From Prevotellaceae bacterium UBA1391 (lineage in GTDB: Bacteria > Bacteroidota > Bacteroidia > Bacteroidales > Bacteroidaceae), in NCBI GenBank assembly GCA_002305265.1, contig DBQP01000018.1:160993-224992 (forward strand): a stretch of 64,000 nucleotides of DNA. Direction: 5' to 3'. The position numbers and the translations under genes are program-made. The notes below the pieces were generated by a model. The model was not told where the DNA came from and searched no databases. It saw only the letters and a list, made by a program, of their open reading frames with translations. Positions 18,002 through 27,157 of the stretch are shown in pieces; positions within the stretch are counted from its first letter, which is position 1; each line of letters begins with the position of its first letter.

Positions 18002-18517
18002 CTACGCCTCCTTCATGCGGGCCGTGCGCGCCAGCTCGAAGAGCGCCGGCGAGAGATGGCAGTAGCCACCGGGATTCTTGTCGAGGTAGTTCTGGTGGTA
18101 TTCCTCCGCCGCATAGAAGCAGCGGAGCGGCTCCAGCTCCACGGCCAGCGGCGCGTCCACGCGCTCCTGCCAGGTGGCGAACACCTCGCGGATGGGCGCC
18201 TCCTCGGCCGCGTCGGCGAAGTAGACGCCCGTGCGGTAGCGGGTGCCCACATCCTCCCCCTGCCGGTTCAGGCTCGTGGGGTCGATGGCCCGGAAGAAGA
18301 GGTCGACGAGAAACGGCAGACTGACGCGCTGCGGGTCGTAGACCACGCGCACCGTCTCGGCATGTCCCGTCGTGTCGGTATACACCTCCTTATAGCTTGG
18401 ATGCTCAGTGTGGCCGTTGGCGAAGCCCACTTCCGTGGCCTCCACGCCCTCCACCAGCTTCAGGTATTTCTCTGCGCCCCAGAAGCAACCGGCTGCAAAA
18501 TAGATTTCCTTTGTCAT
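18002..18517 (-). CDS. msrA: Peptide-methionine (S)-S-oxide reductase MsrA (171 aa)
   Basis: Repairs methionine-S-sulfoxide in proteins or free methionine, using thioredoxin as reductant. The catalytic motif GCFWG is at residues 10-14 (Cys11). Other MsrA signatures are VGFANGHTEHPSYKEV, GHAETVRVVYDP and AEEYHQNYL with C-terminal GGYCHLSP; the cysteine near residue 154 is a plausible resolving residue. Length is typical of stand-alone MsrA without an MsrB fusion. It appears to be a single-gene unit transcribed divergently from the GH30 gene, with a candidate -7 box at 18613. Confidence 0.96.
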   Translation of the reverse strand: MTKEIYFAAGCFWGAEKYLKLVEGVEATEVGFANGHTEHPSYKEVYTDTTGHAETVRVVYDPQRVSLPFLVDLFFRAIDPTSLNRQGEDVGTRYRTGVYFADAAEEAPIREVFATWQERVDAPLAVELEPLRCFYAAEEYHQNYLDKNPGGYCHLSPALFELARTARMKEA

Positions 18518-18612
18518 ATTCTCACAGGGATAAGTTCATGAATCATGGGCACGGAGCGCCACCGCCGCAGCCCGACAGCCGCAGCCGCACGGAAGTCCCC
18601 GTGTTCCGACTG

Positions 18613-18620
18613 CAAAAGTA
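18613..18620 (-). promoter_or_regulatory. Candidate -7 box for msrA
   Basis: CAAAAGTA on the plus strand gives TACTTTTG on the minus strand (TAnnTTTG). It lies about 96 nt upstream of the msrA start. The 329-bp gap 18518-18846 thus appears to hold two divergent promoters, plus the two-unit repeat at 18794. Confidence 0.5.
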
Positions 18621-18705
18621 CGAATAATCTGCGAGACCACCACATCCGCCGCCCACGAGCACCCACGAAAAACGGAAAACGTGCGGAACAATACAAACTT
18701 TTTCG

Positions 18706-18713
18706 TAACTTTG
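18706..18713 (+). promoter_or_regulatory. Candidate -7 box for the first GH30 gene
   Basis: TAACTTTG matches TAnnTTTG exactly and lies in an AT-rich patch. The leader to the ATG at 18847 is about 125 nt and includes the two 22-bp units at 18794-18837. Confidence 0.5.
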
Positions 18714-18793
18714 CCTCCAGCCTGCACGATGCCCCGCCCCCACAGCCGGCTGCCGCCACCGCGCGCACCACCGTGCAGCCCATCCGCACGTCC

Positions 18794-18837
18794 GACCATC
18801 ATCACCCATACACACGACCATCATCACCCATACGCAC
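18794..18837. repeat. Two 22-bp units just before the GH30 start
   Basis: Two units of 22 bp start at 18794 and 18816 with one substitution between them (core CCATCATCACCCATAC). The second ends 9 nt before the ATG at 18847, so the repeat occupies the ribosome-binding region of the mRNA. Confidence 0.9.
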
Positions 18838-18846
18838 AACAAACAC

Positions 18847-20349
18847 ATGAAACACAGCATCCGCCACATGGCTCTCTTCTGCCTCGGCACACTCATCTGC
18901 AGCGCCGTCTCCGCCCAGCGCGCGGAATGGTACACCACCACCGAGGCCCAGCCCATGACACGCAGCCGCATCACGCTCAAGTCGAAGGCCACCACCGACC
19001 CCCTCATCCACATCGACACCCAGGCGCAAGGCCCCGTCTTCCGCACCTGGGGCACCACCTTCAACGAGATGGACTGGGCCGCCCTCCAGCTGCTCACGCC
19101 TCAGGAGCGCGAGCAAATCCTCCACAACCTCTTTGCGCCCGACGGCGACCTCCGCTTCACAGGCGGCCGCATCGGCATGAATGCCAACGACTACGCCCTT
19201 TCCTGGTACTCCTGCGACGAGGTCGACGGCGACTTCCAGCTCCACTACTTCAACATCGACCGCGACCGCCAGCACATCATCCCCTTCATCCATGCCGCAC
19301 AGCAGCACCAGCCAGCCCTCACCTTCTGGGCCTCGCCGTGGAGCCCGCCCAGCTGGATGAAAATCAACCACCACTACGCCGTGCAGTCCAACCCCAAGAA
19401 CGACCTCAGCCCACAGCTCGACCGGCTGCTCTTCGAGGACGGCGACCGCAGCGTCAACGAGCAGGTGAACCCCGACAAGAACCTCTTCCCACGCCGCCTC
19501 ACCGTCAACGACTACCTCATCCAGGACCCCCGCTACCTCCAGACCTACGCCAACTATTTCTGCCGATTCATCGACGAGTACGCCAAGGAGAACATCCCCA
19601 TCACCATGGTCATGTATCAGAACGAGGCCTACAGCTACACGCCATACCCAGGCTGCCCCTGGACACCCGAAGGCGCCATCCGCTTCAACATGGAATACCT
19701 CGCGCCCACCCTGCAGCGCCAGCATCCCGAAGTGGCCCTCTACATGGGCACCTTCAACACCAACCGCCACGACAACGTGTCGCAGATCCTCTCCGATCCG
19801 CGCATGCCCGCCAACGTCAAGGGCGTCGGCATCCAGTGGGAAGGCCGCCAGATCCTGCCGCGCCTGCGCCGCCAGTTCCCACAGTGGGAGTATATCTGCA
19901 GCGAGAGCGAATGCGGATGGGGCTCGTTCGACTGGGGCGCCGCCGAGCACACGTTCGAGCTCATCAACCACTACCTCGGCCACGGATGCACACAGTACTA
20001 CAACTGGAACGCCATCCTTTGCGACCAAGGCGAGAGCGTTTGGGGCTGGAAGCAGAATGCGCTCATCCAGGTCAACTCCCAGACGCGCACCTTCCGCTAC
20101 GCACCCGAGTACTACGCCTACATGCACTACTCCCGCTACATCCCTTCAGGCTCCACCCTCCTCGGCTTCAAGCCTGAAGGCGCAGACCGCATGCCCGTCC
20201 TCGCCGCACGCACGCCGCAGGGACAGACCGTCGTCGTCGCCGCCAACTTCAACGGCGAGGCCCGCAGCGCCACGATTCAGGTGGGCCGCAAATACATCGA
20301 GACCACACTCCCCGCCCACTCCTTCCATACCTTCGTCGTTGCCCGATAG
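18847..20349 (+). CDS. GH30-family glycoside hydrolase, glucosylceramidase-like (500 aa)
   Basis: Secreted retaining beta-glycosidase. The signal peptide covers about residues 1-23 (CLGTLICSAVSAQ). The TIM-barrel contains GRIGMNANDYALSWYSCDE, FWASPWSPPSWMK (a GH30 signature), MYQNEAYSY with the probable acid/base Glu260, and SESECGWGSFDW with the probable nucleophile Glu353 or Glu355. The C-terminal beta domain ends SFHTFVVAR. Family knowledge places such proteins among beta-glucosidases, beta-xylosidases or related activities; the exact specificity is not determined here. It is the first gene of a plus-strand run reaching 28804, though gaps suggest separate transcripts. Confidence 0.92.
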   Translation: MKHSIRHMALFCLGTLICSAVSAQRAEWYTTTEAQPMTRSRITLKSKATTDPLIHIDTQAQGPVFRTWGTTFNEMDWAALQLLTPQEREQILHNLFAPDGDLRFTGGRIGMNANDYALSWYSCDEVDGDFQLHYFNIDRDRQHIIPFIHAAQQHQPALTFWASPWSPPSWMKINHHYAVQSNPKNDLSPQLDRLLFEDGDRSVNEQVNPDKNLFPRRLTVNDYLIQDPRYLQTYANYFCRFIDEYAKENIPITMVMYQNEAYSYTPYPGCPWTPEGAIRFNMEYLAPTLQRQHPEVALYMGTFNTNRHDNVSQILSDPRMPANVKGVGIQWEGRQILPRLRRQFPQWEYICSESECGWGSFDWGAAEHTFELINHYLGHGCTQYYNWNAILCDQGESVWGWKQNALIQVNSQTRTFRYAPEYYAYMHYSRYIPSGSTLLGFKPEGADRMPVLAARTPQGQTVVVAANFNGEARSATIQVGRKYIETTLPAHSFHTFVVAR

Positions 20350-20383
20350 CCCCTCCACTGCGGCGGCAGCGGCCATCTGCCAC

Positions 20384-20483
20384 GACCGCGACGCAGCCTT
20401 CAACAGCCACGAAAGGCCACCCACGCCGACCGCGACGCAGCCTTCAACGTCCACGAAAGGCTACCCACGCCGACCGCGCAGCC
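20384..20483. repeat. 44-bp tandem repeat before the serB-like gene
   Basis: GACCGCGACGCAGCCTTCAA occurs at 20384 and 20428, and GACCGCGCAGCC begins a third, partial copy at 20472; each step is exactly 44 bp. It occupies the gap between the GH30 stop (20349) and the next start (20615). Confidence 0.9.
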
Positions 20484-20614
20484 CCGCCACCGCAGTGGCA
20501 GCGCACACGCCATACACCGGAGGCGCACCTCCGCCTCCTCCTCTCACCCCATCAAAAGCAGCAGGCAGGCGCTCCAGCACTTCTGCCGCCGCACGCTGCA
20601 CAACCCCACTCCGC

Positions 20615-21859
20615 ATGGAACAGCAGAAAAAGAACGAAGAACAGATTCTCGTACGCATCACCGGACAAGACCGCCCGGGCCTCACGGCCTCCATCATGCA
20701 CATCCTCTCCCGCCACGGGGCGAAGGTGCTCGACATCGGACAGGCTGACATCCACGCCACGCTCTCCCTCGGCATCCTCATCCGCATGGACGAACTCCAC
20801 AGCGGACAGGTGATGAAGGAACTGCTCTTCAAGGCGTCGGAACTCGGTGTCAACATCGGTTTCTCGCCCGTCAGCGACGCCGAGTATGAAGACTGGGTGA
20901 GCCGGCAGGGCAAGAACCGCTTCATCCTGACGGTGCTGGGGCGCCATCTCTCCGCCACGCAGATAGAGGCCGCCACCCGCATCATCGCAGACCAAGGGCT
21001 CAACATCGACTCCATCATCCGTCTCTCGGGGCGTCAGACCCTCAAGGAGAACGAAACGAAAAACATCCGCGCCTGCATCGAGTTCTCCCTCCGTGGCACG
21101 CCGAAAGACCGCGCCACCCTGCAGTCGGAGCTCATGCGCGTCTCCCGCGAGCTGGAGATGGACTGCTCTTTCCAGCAGGACACGATGTACCGGCGCATGC
21201 GGCGCCTCATCTGTTTCGATATGGACTCGACGCTCATCCAGACCGAGGTCATCGACGAACTGGCCGAGCGCGCCGGCGTGGGCCAACAGGTGCGAGCCAT
21301 CACCGAGCGGGCGATGCGCGGCGAGATCGACTTCAAGGAAAGCTTCACCGAGCGCGTGGCCCTGCTCAAGGGGCTCGACGTGAGCGTCATGCGCGACATT
21401 GCCGAGCATCTGCCCATCACGGAGGGCGTCGACCGTCTCATGTACGTGCTCAAGCGCTACGGCTACAAGATAGCCATCCTCTCGGGCGGCTTCACCTATT
21501 TCGGCGAGTATCTGCAGAAGCGCTACGGCATCGACTACGTCTACGCCAACGAGCTCGAGGTCGACGAGAACGGCAAGCTGACGGGCCGCTACGTCGGCGA
21601 CATCGTCGACGGGCGCCGCAAGGCCGAGCTGCTCAAGCTCATCGCGCAGGTGGAGAAGGTGGACATCGCGCAGACCATTGCCGTGGGCGACGGAGCCAAC
21701 GACCTGCCCATGCTCTCCGAATCCGGCCTCGGCATCGCCTTCCACGCCAAGCCCCGCGTCGTGGCCAACGCGAAGCAGAGCATCAACACCATCGGCATCG
21801 ACGGCGTGCTCTACTTCCTCGGCTTCAAGGACTCCTATCTCGACGAGCGTGGACAATAG
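20615..21859 (+). CDS. serB: Phosphoserine phosphatase SerB with N-terminal ACT domains (414 aa)
   Basis: Last step of serine synthesis: hydrolyses O-phosphoserine. Residues about 10-85 (LVRITGQDRPGLTASIMHIL) and about 100-180 form two ACT-type domains, which suggest amino-acid feedback. The HAD phosphatase domain follows, with CFDMDSTLIQ (nucleophile Asp202, second Asp204), an SGGF motif for phosphate binding, and GDGANDLPML for magnesium. Length matches long SerB forms of Bacteroidota. The ATG at 20615 is preferred because everything upstream in frame is repeat. The following MATE gene begins only 31 nt after the stop, so they may be co-transcribed. Confidence 0.95.
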   Translation: MEQQKKNEEQILVRITGQDRPGLTASIMHILSRHGAKVLDIGQADIHATLSLGILIRMDELHSGQVMKELLFKASELGVNIGFSPVSDAEYEDWVSRQGKNRFILTVLGRHLSATQIEAATRIIADQGLNIDSIIRLSGRQTLKENETKNIRACIEFSLRGTPKDRATLQSELMRVSRELEMDCSFQQDTMYRRMRRLICFDMDSTLIQTEVIDELAERAGVGQQVRAITERAMRGEIDFKESFTERVALLKGLDVSVMRDIAEHLPITEGVDRLMYVLKRYGYKIAILSGGFTYFGEYLQKRYGIDYVYANELEVDENGKLTGRYVGDIVDGRRKAELLKLIAQVEKVDIAQTIAVGDGANDLPMLSESGLGIAFHAKPRVVANAKQSINTIGIDGVLYFLGFKDSYLDERGQ

Positions 21860-21890
21860 CCGCCGCGCACCCCGAACCTTCTTTCCCTAC

Positions 21891-23276
21891 ATGACTCATT
21901 CCTCCCCTACGCCCATCTCCTACGGCGCACACACGCAGGCGCTCTTCCGCCTCGGCATCCCCATCGTCCTCGGCCAGTTCGGCACCATCGCCCAGGCCTT
22001 CGCCGACACCATCATGGTGGGCCAATATGGCACGGCCGACCTCTCCGCCGCGGGTTTCGTCAACCAAATCTTCAACCTCGCCATCTTCTTCCTGCTGGGC
22101 TTCTCCTACTCCACCACGCCCATCGTCGGCAGCTACGTCGGACGCCAGCAGCCCGACCGCGCCGGTCGCACGCTGCGCGAGAGCCTCCTGACCAACCTGC
22201 TCACCTGTCTGGCCGTGATGGCCTGCATGGGCGTGCTCTTCCTCAACGTGCACCGCCTCGGCCAGCCCGCCGAGCTGCTGCCGCTCATCCGCCCCTACTT
22301 CCTCGTCGTCCTCGCCTCCCTCCCCTTCGTGTCGGGCTTCAACGCCCTCAAGCAGTTCTGCGACGGCGTGGGCGACACGCGCACCCCGATGTGGATCATG
22401 GTGGCCGGCAATGCGCTGAACATCCTGGGCAACTACGTCCTCATCTTCGGCATGCCCGCCGCCGGCATACCGCCCCTCGGCGTCGTCGGCGCCGGTCTGG
22501 CCACCCTGCTCAGCCGCATCGTCATGCTCATCTGGCTGGCTGTCGTCGTCCGCCGCCACCCGCGCTACGCCGCCTACCGCGTTGGCTTCGGCCTGTCCCT
22601 CACCCGCAAGGGCTGCCTCCACCTCACCCGCCTCGGCCTCCCCATCAGCTTGCAGCTCAGCCTCGAGGCGTCGTCGTTCAACATCGCCGCGGTCATGATG
22701 GGCTGGATTGGCGTCAACGCGCTGGCCGCCCATCAGGTCATGTGCACCATCGGCACCTTCTGCTTCCTCTTCTACTACGGCGTGGGCGCTGCCGCCGCCA
22801 TCCGCATCAGCCACTTCCGCGGCCGGGCGCAGGTGGCCCCCGACGCCGCGACGGCCGCCGCCGAATGGGGCGAGGTGCGCCGCACCGCCTTCGCTGCCTA
22901 CCGCATCGTGCTCGTGGCCGCGGCCCTGATGGTCGGCGCCATCTGGCTGCTGCGCGAGCCCATCTGCTACGCCTTCACCAGCAGCCCCGACGTCGTCGCC
23001 CTCTGCCTCACCATGATGTTCCCCTTCTTCCTCTACCAGGTCGGCGACTCGATGCAGACCATCTTCGCCAATGCGCTCCGCGCCATCGAGGTGGTCCGCC
23101 CGCTCATGTGGGGCGCCGTCGTGGCCTACCTGCTCGTGAGCCTCCCGGCCAGCTACGCCTTCGCCTTCCTCCTGCACGGTGGCGCCCGCGGCGTATGGTT
23201 CGGATTCCCCCTCGGACTCACCACGGCCGGCCTCATCTTCCTCGCCTTCTTCCTCCGCCGCACGCGCCGCCGCTGA
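21891..23276 (+). CDS. MATE-family multidrug/metabolite exporter (461 aa)
   Basis: Inner-membrane cation-coupled antiporter. The sequence has about 12 hydrophobic spans in the two-lobed MATE pattern: LFRLGIPIVLGQFGTIAQAF with ADTIMVGQYG in the first lobe, and the repeated organisation beginning TRLGLPISLQLSLEASSFNI in the second. Length is typical. The charged C-terminus LRRTRRR is consistent with a cytoplasmic end. Substrate unknown. It starts 31 nt after serB. Confidence 0.93.
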   Translation: MTHSSPTPISYGAHTQALFRLGIPIVLGQFGTIAQAFADTIMVGQYGTADLSAAGFVNQIFNLAIFFLLGFSYSTTPIVGSYVGRQQPDRAGRTLRESLLTNLLTCLAVMACMGVLFLNVHRLGQPAELLPLIRPYFLVVLASLPFVSGFNALKQFCDGVGDTRTPMWIMVAGNALNILGNYVLIFGMPAAGIPPLGVVGAGLATLLSRIVMLIWLAVVVRRHPRYAAYRVGFGLSLTRKGCLHLTRLGLPISLQLSLEASSFNIAAVMMGWIGVNALAAHQVMCTIGTFCFLFYYGVGAAAAIRISHFRGRAQVAPDAATAAAEWGEVRRTAFAAYRIVLVAAALMVGAIWLLREPICYAFTSSPDVVALCLTMMFPFFLYQVGDSMQTIFANALRAIEVVRPLMWGAVVAYLLVSLPASYAFAFLLHGGARGVWFGFPLGLTTAGLIFLAFFLRRTRRR

Positions 23277-23378
23277 ACCCACAGCGCCGCGGCCCCAGCA
23301 GCCACCGTCCGCCTCGCCGCCATCGTCATCGGCGCAGGCCGCAAGCACGCCGCAAGCGCCATGCGCACATTCCACCAC

Positions 23379-23532
23379 GAAGGCCTTCTCGCCGCATCGC
23401 GAAGGCCTTCCCGCATCGACACGAAGGCCTTCGCATCTCCACGCGGATTCGGACGGACGGAAAAACGAGCGCAGTCGTTTCAGTTTTCGAGCGCAGTCGT
23501 TTTCAAAAACGAACGCAGTCGTTCCGCCAGCC
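23379..23532. repeat. Seven-unit 22-bp array that switches sequence family in register
   Basis: Units start at 23379, 23401, 23423, 23445, 23467, 23489 and 23511, all exactly 22 bp. The first three begin GAAGGCCTTC. The fourth is degenerate (GGATTCGGACGG). The last three begin GAGCGCAGTCGTTT, GAGCGCAGTCGTTT and GAACGCAGTCGTT. The change of sequence without loss of register is the strongest evidence that unit length, rather than sequence, is preserved. It fills much of the gap 23277-23646 before mutY. Confidence 0.95.
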
Positions 23533-23646
23533 GGACACAGCCCCCACCGCCGACCTCCGTCGCCACCCTGCACCAGCGGCGCCGCAGCCGCCCGTCGGCC
23601 CTGCCGCAGCCGCCGGCGCATCCTTCCTCCCAAGACCCACATCCAC

Positions 23647-24675
23647 ATGTCGTTCTCCTCCACCCTCCTCCAATGGTACGCCCAGCACGGGCGCGACCTT
23701 CCCTGGCGCCGCACGCGCGACCCCTATGCCATCTGGCTCAGCGAAATCATCCTGCAGCAGACGCGCATCGCTCAAGGCGAGGCCTACTGGCTTCGCTTCG
23801 TGGAGCGCTGGCCCACAGTGGAGCAGCTGGCCGACGCCACCGAGGACGAGGTGTTGCGCCTGTGGCAAGGGCTGGGCTACTACAGCCGCGCCCGCAACCT
23901 CCACGCCGCCGCGCGCCAGGTGGTGGCGCTGGGCCATTTTCCCACGACCTACGATGAGATTATCCGCCTCAAGGGCGTGGGCGAATACACGGCGGCGGCC
24001 ATCGCCAGCCTCGCCTTCGACGAGCCGCGGGCCGTGGTCGACGGCAATGTCTTCCGCGTGCTGTCGCGCCACTTTGGCATCGACGTGCCCATCAACACGA
24101 CGGAAGGCAAGAAGACCTTCAGCGCACTGGCCCAGCAACTGCTGCCGCACGAGGCAGCCGCCAGCTACAACCAGGCCATCATGGACTTCGGCGCCCTGCA
24201 GTGCACGCCCCAAAGTCCCGACTGCCTCCGCTGTCCGCTGCTCGACACCTGCGACGCCGCCGCCACCGGCCGGCAGGCGCAGCTGCCCGTCAAGCTCCGC
24301 AACCTGCAAGTGCGCGAGCGCCACCTGGCCTACATCCACATCGTGAGCCGCGGCCGCGCCGCCTTCCACCAGCGGCCCGCGGGCGACATCTGGCAAGGGC
24401 TGTGGGAACCGCTCCTCATCGAGGACATGCAGGCGCTGCCGCCCGCGCTGGCCGACGCGCGCCTGCTGCGCAGCCAAGTGAAGCACCAGCTCACCCACCG
24501 CACCCTCCTGGCCGACTTCTACGTGCTCTACACCGACGTGCCGCCCGCGCTGCCCGCCGACTTCCAATGGCTCACGCCGGAGGAAGTGGAGGCCCGCGCC
24601 AAGCCCCGCCTCGTGCAGCACCTGCTCGACATCGCCGCCGAGCATGCGGCCGACGATGCGCCGGCAGCCGACTGA
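23647..24675 (+). CDS. mutY: A/G-specific adenine glycosylase MutY (342 aa)
   Basis: Base-excision repair enzyme removing adenine opposite 8-oxoguanine. The N-terminal HhH-GPD domain has Glu33 in SEIILQQTR, the helix-hairpin-helix LKGVGEYTAAAIASLAF and catalytic Asp132 in VVDGNVFRVL. The iron-sulfur ligands follow as C-x6-C-x2-C-x5-C at residues 186, 193, 196 and 202. The C-terminal NUDIX-like domain, which recognises 8-oxoG, spans about residues 225-335. Length is typical. The GH115 gene starts 40 nt after the stop. Confidence 0.96.
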   Translation: MSFSSTLLQWYAQHGRDLPWRRTRDPYAIWLSEIILQQTRIAQGEAYWLRFVERWPTVEQLADATEDEVLRLWQGLGYYSRARNLHAAARQVVALGHFPTTYDEIIRLKGVGEYTAAAIASLAFDEPRAVVDGNVFRVLSRHFGIDVPINTTEGKKTFSALAQQLLPHEAAASYNQAIMDFGALQCTPQSPDCLRCPLLDTCDAAATGRQAQLPVKLRNLQVRERHLAYIHIVSRGRAAFHQRPAGDIWQGLWEPLLIEDMQALPPALADARLLRSQVKHQLTHRTLLADFYVLYTDVPPALPADFQWLTPEEVEARAKPRLVQHLLDIAAEHAADDAPAAD

Positions 24676-24715
24676 ACCTCCACCCGCCCGACCTTTCCGA
24701 AACCGCATCCCACCC

Positions 24716-27085
24716 ATGAAGAAACAGATTCTCACCTTGCTGCTCGCCACTGTGGCAGCCTCGCTCAGCGCCCAGTTCGTGGTCGGACCGGGCCGCACCA
24801 CCTCGCTCCACACCGACGCTGCCGAAGCGCCCGTCGTGCAGACGGCCGCGCAGCTGTTGCGCGCCGACTGGCGCAAGGTGTTCGCCGACTCGCTGCAAGC
24901 CCGCCGCTCGGGACGCAGCCGCATCATCGCCGGCACGATCACGCAGCCTGCCATGCGGCGCTATGCCGCGTGGGGGCAGGACCTCCGCGGAGCCCACGAG
25001 GCCTTCCTGCTGAAGGTGCTCGACGGCGGCGAGCTGCTGGTGCTCGGCAGCGACGCCCACGGCACAGCCTACGGCCTGCTGGAGGTGTCGCGGCTCATCG
25101 GCGTCTCGCCCTGGGAGTGGTGGGCCGACGCCACGCCCGCACAGCGGCAGCACTTCGAGCTGCCGGCCGGCTACAGCCGGCGGGAGCAACCCGACGTGGC
25201 CTACCGCGGCATCTTCATCAACGACGAGGACTGGGGGCTGATGCCGTGGAGCACCACCCACCACGACCCCACGTCGGCCAAGGGCGCCATCGGGCCCAAG
25301 ACCTACAGCCGCGTGTTCGAACTGCTGCTCCGCCTGCGCGCCAACACGCTCTGGCCAGCCATGCACGAGTGCACCGTGCCCTTCTTCCTCGTCGAGGGCA
25401 ACCGCGAGGCCGCGGCCCGCTACGGCATCTACATCGGGGGCTCCCACTGCGAGCCGATGGGCTGCTCGACGGCGGGCGAATGGCCGCGGCGCGGACAGGG
25501 CGACTACGACTATACGCGCAACGCGGCGGCCGTACGCCAATTCTGGAGCGACCGCCTGCGCGAGGTGGGCACGCAGGAGATGCTCTACACGCTGGGCATG
25601 CGCGGCGAGCACGACGGCCCGATGCGCGGCGTGTCGGGCGACATCGGCGAGCAGCGCGACGTGCTGCAGCGCGTGATCGACGACCAGCGCGCCCTGCTGC
25701 AGCAGTATGCCGGCACCGACCTCACGCGCATTCCGCAGGTGTTCATCCCCTACAAGGAAGTACTCGACATCTACAACGCCGGACTGCGCGTGCCTGACGA
25801 CGTGACGCTCATGTGGTGCGACGACAACTACGGCTACATCCGCCACTTCCCCGACGCCGCGGAGCAGCAGCGCGCGGGCGGAAACGGCGTCTACTACCAC
25901 GTGTCCTACTGGGGCCGGCCGCACGACTATCTGTGGCTCGGCACCTTCTCGCCCTTCCTCCTGCACCAGCAGATGGCCGCGGCCTATGCGCACGGCGTGC
26001 GCCGCATCTGGGTGCTGAACGTGGGCGACATCAAGCCGTGCGAGTATCAGATGGAGCTGTTCATGGACATGGCCTGGAACATCCGCGCGGTGAACGAGGC
26101 GGGCGTCGACGCCCACCTGCAGCGCTTCCTCGCACGCGAGTTCGGACAGGCGCAGGCCAACCGCCTGCTGCCTGCCATGAAGGAGCACTACCGGCTGGCC
26201 TACATCCGGCGTCCGGAGATGATGGGCGGCACGCGCGTGGAGGAGGCCGACCGCCAGAAGTGGAACACGATTGTCGACCTGCCGTGGACGGAGGCGGAAA
26301 TCCGTGAGCGACTGGCCACCTACGCGCGGCTGTCGGACGTGGCGGAAAGCGTGGCGCAGGAAGTCGGCGACGCGCGCCGCGACTGTTTCTTCCAGCTCGT
26401 GCAGTATCCGCTGCAGGCGGCCGACCAGATGAACCGCAAGCTGCTCTACGCCCAGCTCGCCCGCCACGGGCGCGCCGACTGGCGACTGAGCGACGCGGCC
26501 TACGACTCCATCGTGCGGCTGACGGCCCGCTACGACAGCGGATTCAGCAATGCGGGCAAGTGGCGCGGCATGATGGACATGCAGCCACGCCAGCTGCCCG
26601 TCTTCGGACGCGTGCCCCACACGACGGCCGAAGCCCCTCTGCCGACGGAGCCTGCCGCGCAAGTCGTCATTTCCGCCACCCGCATCCACACGCTCAACGC
26701 CGAGGCTAATCCGCGCCTGCACCTCATCGCCGGCCTCGGGTACGGCGACGGCGCACTCGCCCTGCCGCAGGGCAGCCCAGCCGACGTGCCATTCACGACC
26801 GCGGCGGCGGCGGACAGCATCACGATGGAGTGCGCCTTCGTGCCCACCCATCCGACCACCGGCGAACGGCTGCGCGTGGCGGTCTCGATCGACCATGCCG
26901 CCCCCGTCGTGGCCGACTATGCCACGCAGGGACGCAGCGAGGCCTGGAAGCAGAACGTGCTGCGCAACCAGGCCATCGTGCGCCTGCGCCTGCCGCTCGG
27001 CAGCGGCCGCGACCACGTGCTGCGCATCCGTGCGGTCGACCCGGACGTGCTGCTCGACCAAGTTCGCATCATCGAGGCCGAATGA
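24716..27085 (+). CDS. GH115-family glycoside hydrolase, probable xylan alpha-glucuronidase (789 aa)
   Basis: Secreted enzyme expected to remove (4-O-methyl-)glucuronic acid from xylan. The signal peptide covers about residues 1-20 (LLATVAASLSAQ). Family signs: RGIFINDEDWGLMPWS, RLRANTLWPAMHECTVPFF, GSHCEPMGCSTAGEWP, YTLGMRGEHDGPM, WCDDNYGYIRHFP and YHVSYWGRPHDYLWLGTFSP. The C-terminal residues about 650-789 form an extra beta domain. Catalysis by this family is not resolved to residues here. It lies 72 nt before a second GH30 gene, so both probably act on the same glucuronoxylan-like glycan (inference). Confidence 0.93.
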   Translation: MKKQILTLLLATVAASLSAQFVVGPGRTTSLHTDAAEAPVVQTAAQLLRADWRKVFADSLQARRSGRSRIIAGTITQPAMRRYAAWGQDLRGAHEAFLLKVLDGGELLVLGSDAHGTAYGLLEVSRLIGVSPWEWWADATPAQRQHFELPAGYSRREQPDVAYRGIFINDEDWGLMPWSTTHHDPTSAKGAIGPKTYSRVFELLLRLRANTLWPAMHECTVPFFLVEGNREAAARYGIYIGGSHCEPMGCSTAGEWPRRGQGDYDYTRNAAAVRQFWSDRLREVGTQEMLYTLGMRGEHDGPMRGVSGDIGEQRDVLQRVIDDQRALLQQYAGTDLTRIPQVFIPYKEVLDIYNAGLRVPDDVTLMWCDDNYGYIRHFPDAAEQQRAGGNGVYYHVSYWGRPHDYLWLGTFSPFLLHQQMAAAYAHGVRRIWVLNVGDIKPCEYQMELFMDMAWNIRAVNEAGVDAHLQRFLAREFGQAQANRLLPAMKEHYRLAYIRRPEMMGGTRVEEADRQKWNTIVDLPWTEAEIRERLATYARLSDVAESVAQEVGDARRDCFFQLVQYPLQAADQMNRKLLYAQLARHGRADWRLSDAAYDSIVRLTARYDSGFSNAGKWRGMMDMQPRQLPVFGRVPHTTAEAPLPTEPAAQVVISATRIHTLNAEANPRLHLIAGLGYGDGALALPQGSPADVPFTTAAAADSITMECAFVPTHPTTGERLRVAVSIDHAAPVVADYATQGRSEAWKQNVLRNQAIVRLRLPLGSGRDHVLRIRAVDPDVLLDQVRIIEAE

Positions 27086-27157
27086 CAACGGCCGCACCGG
27101 CCGGCCATACGCCTTAGGCGCATCGACACTGACCAACCTTCAAAATCCATACTGCAC

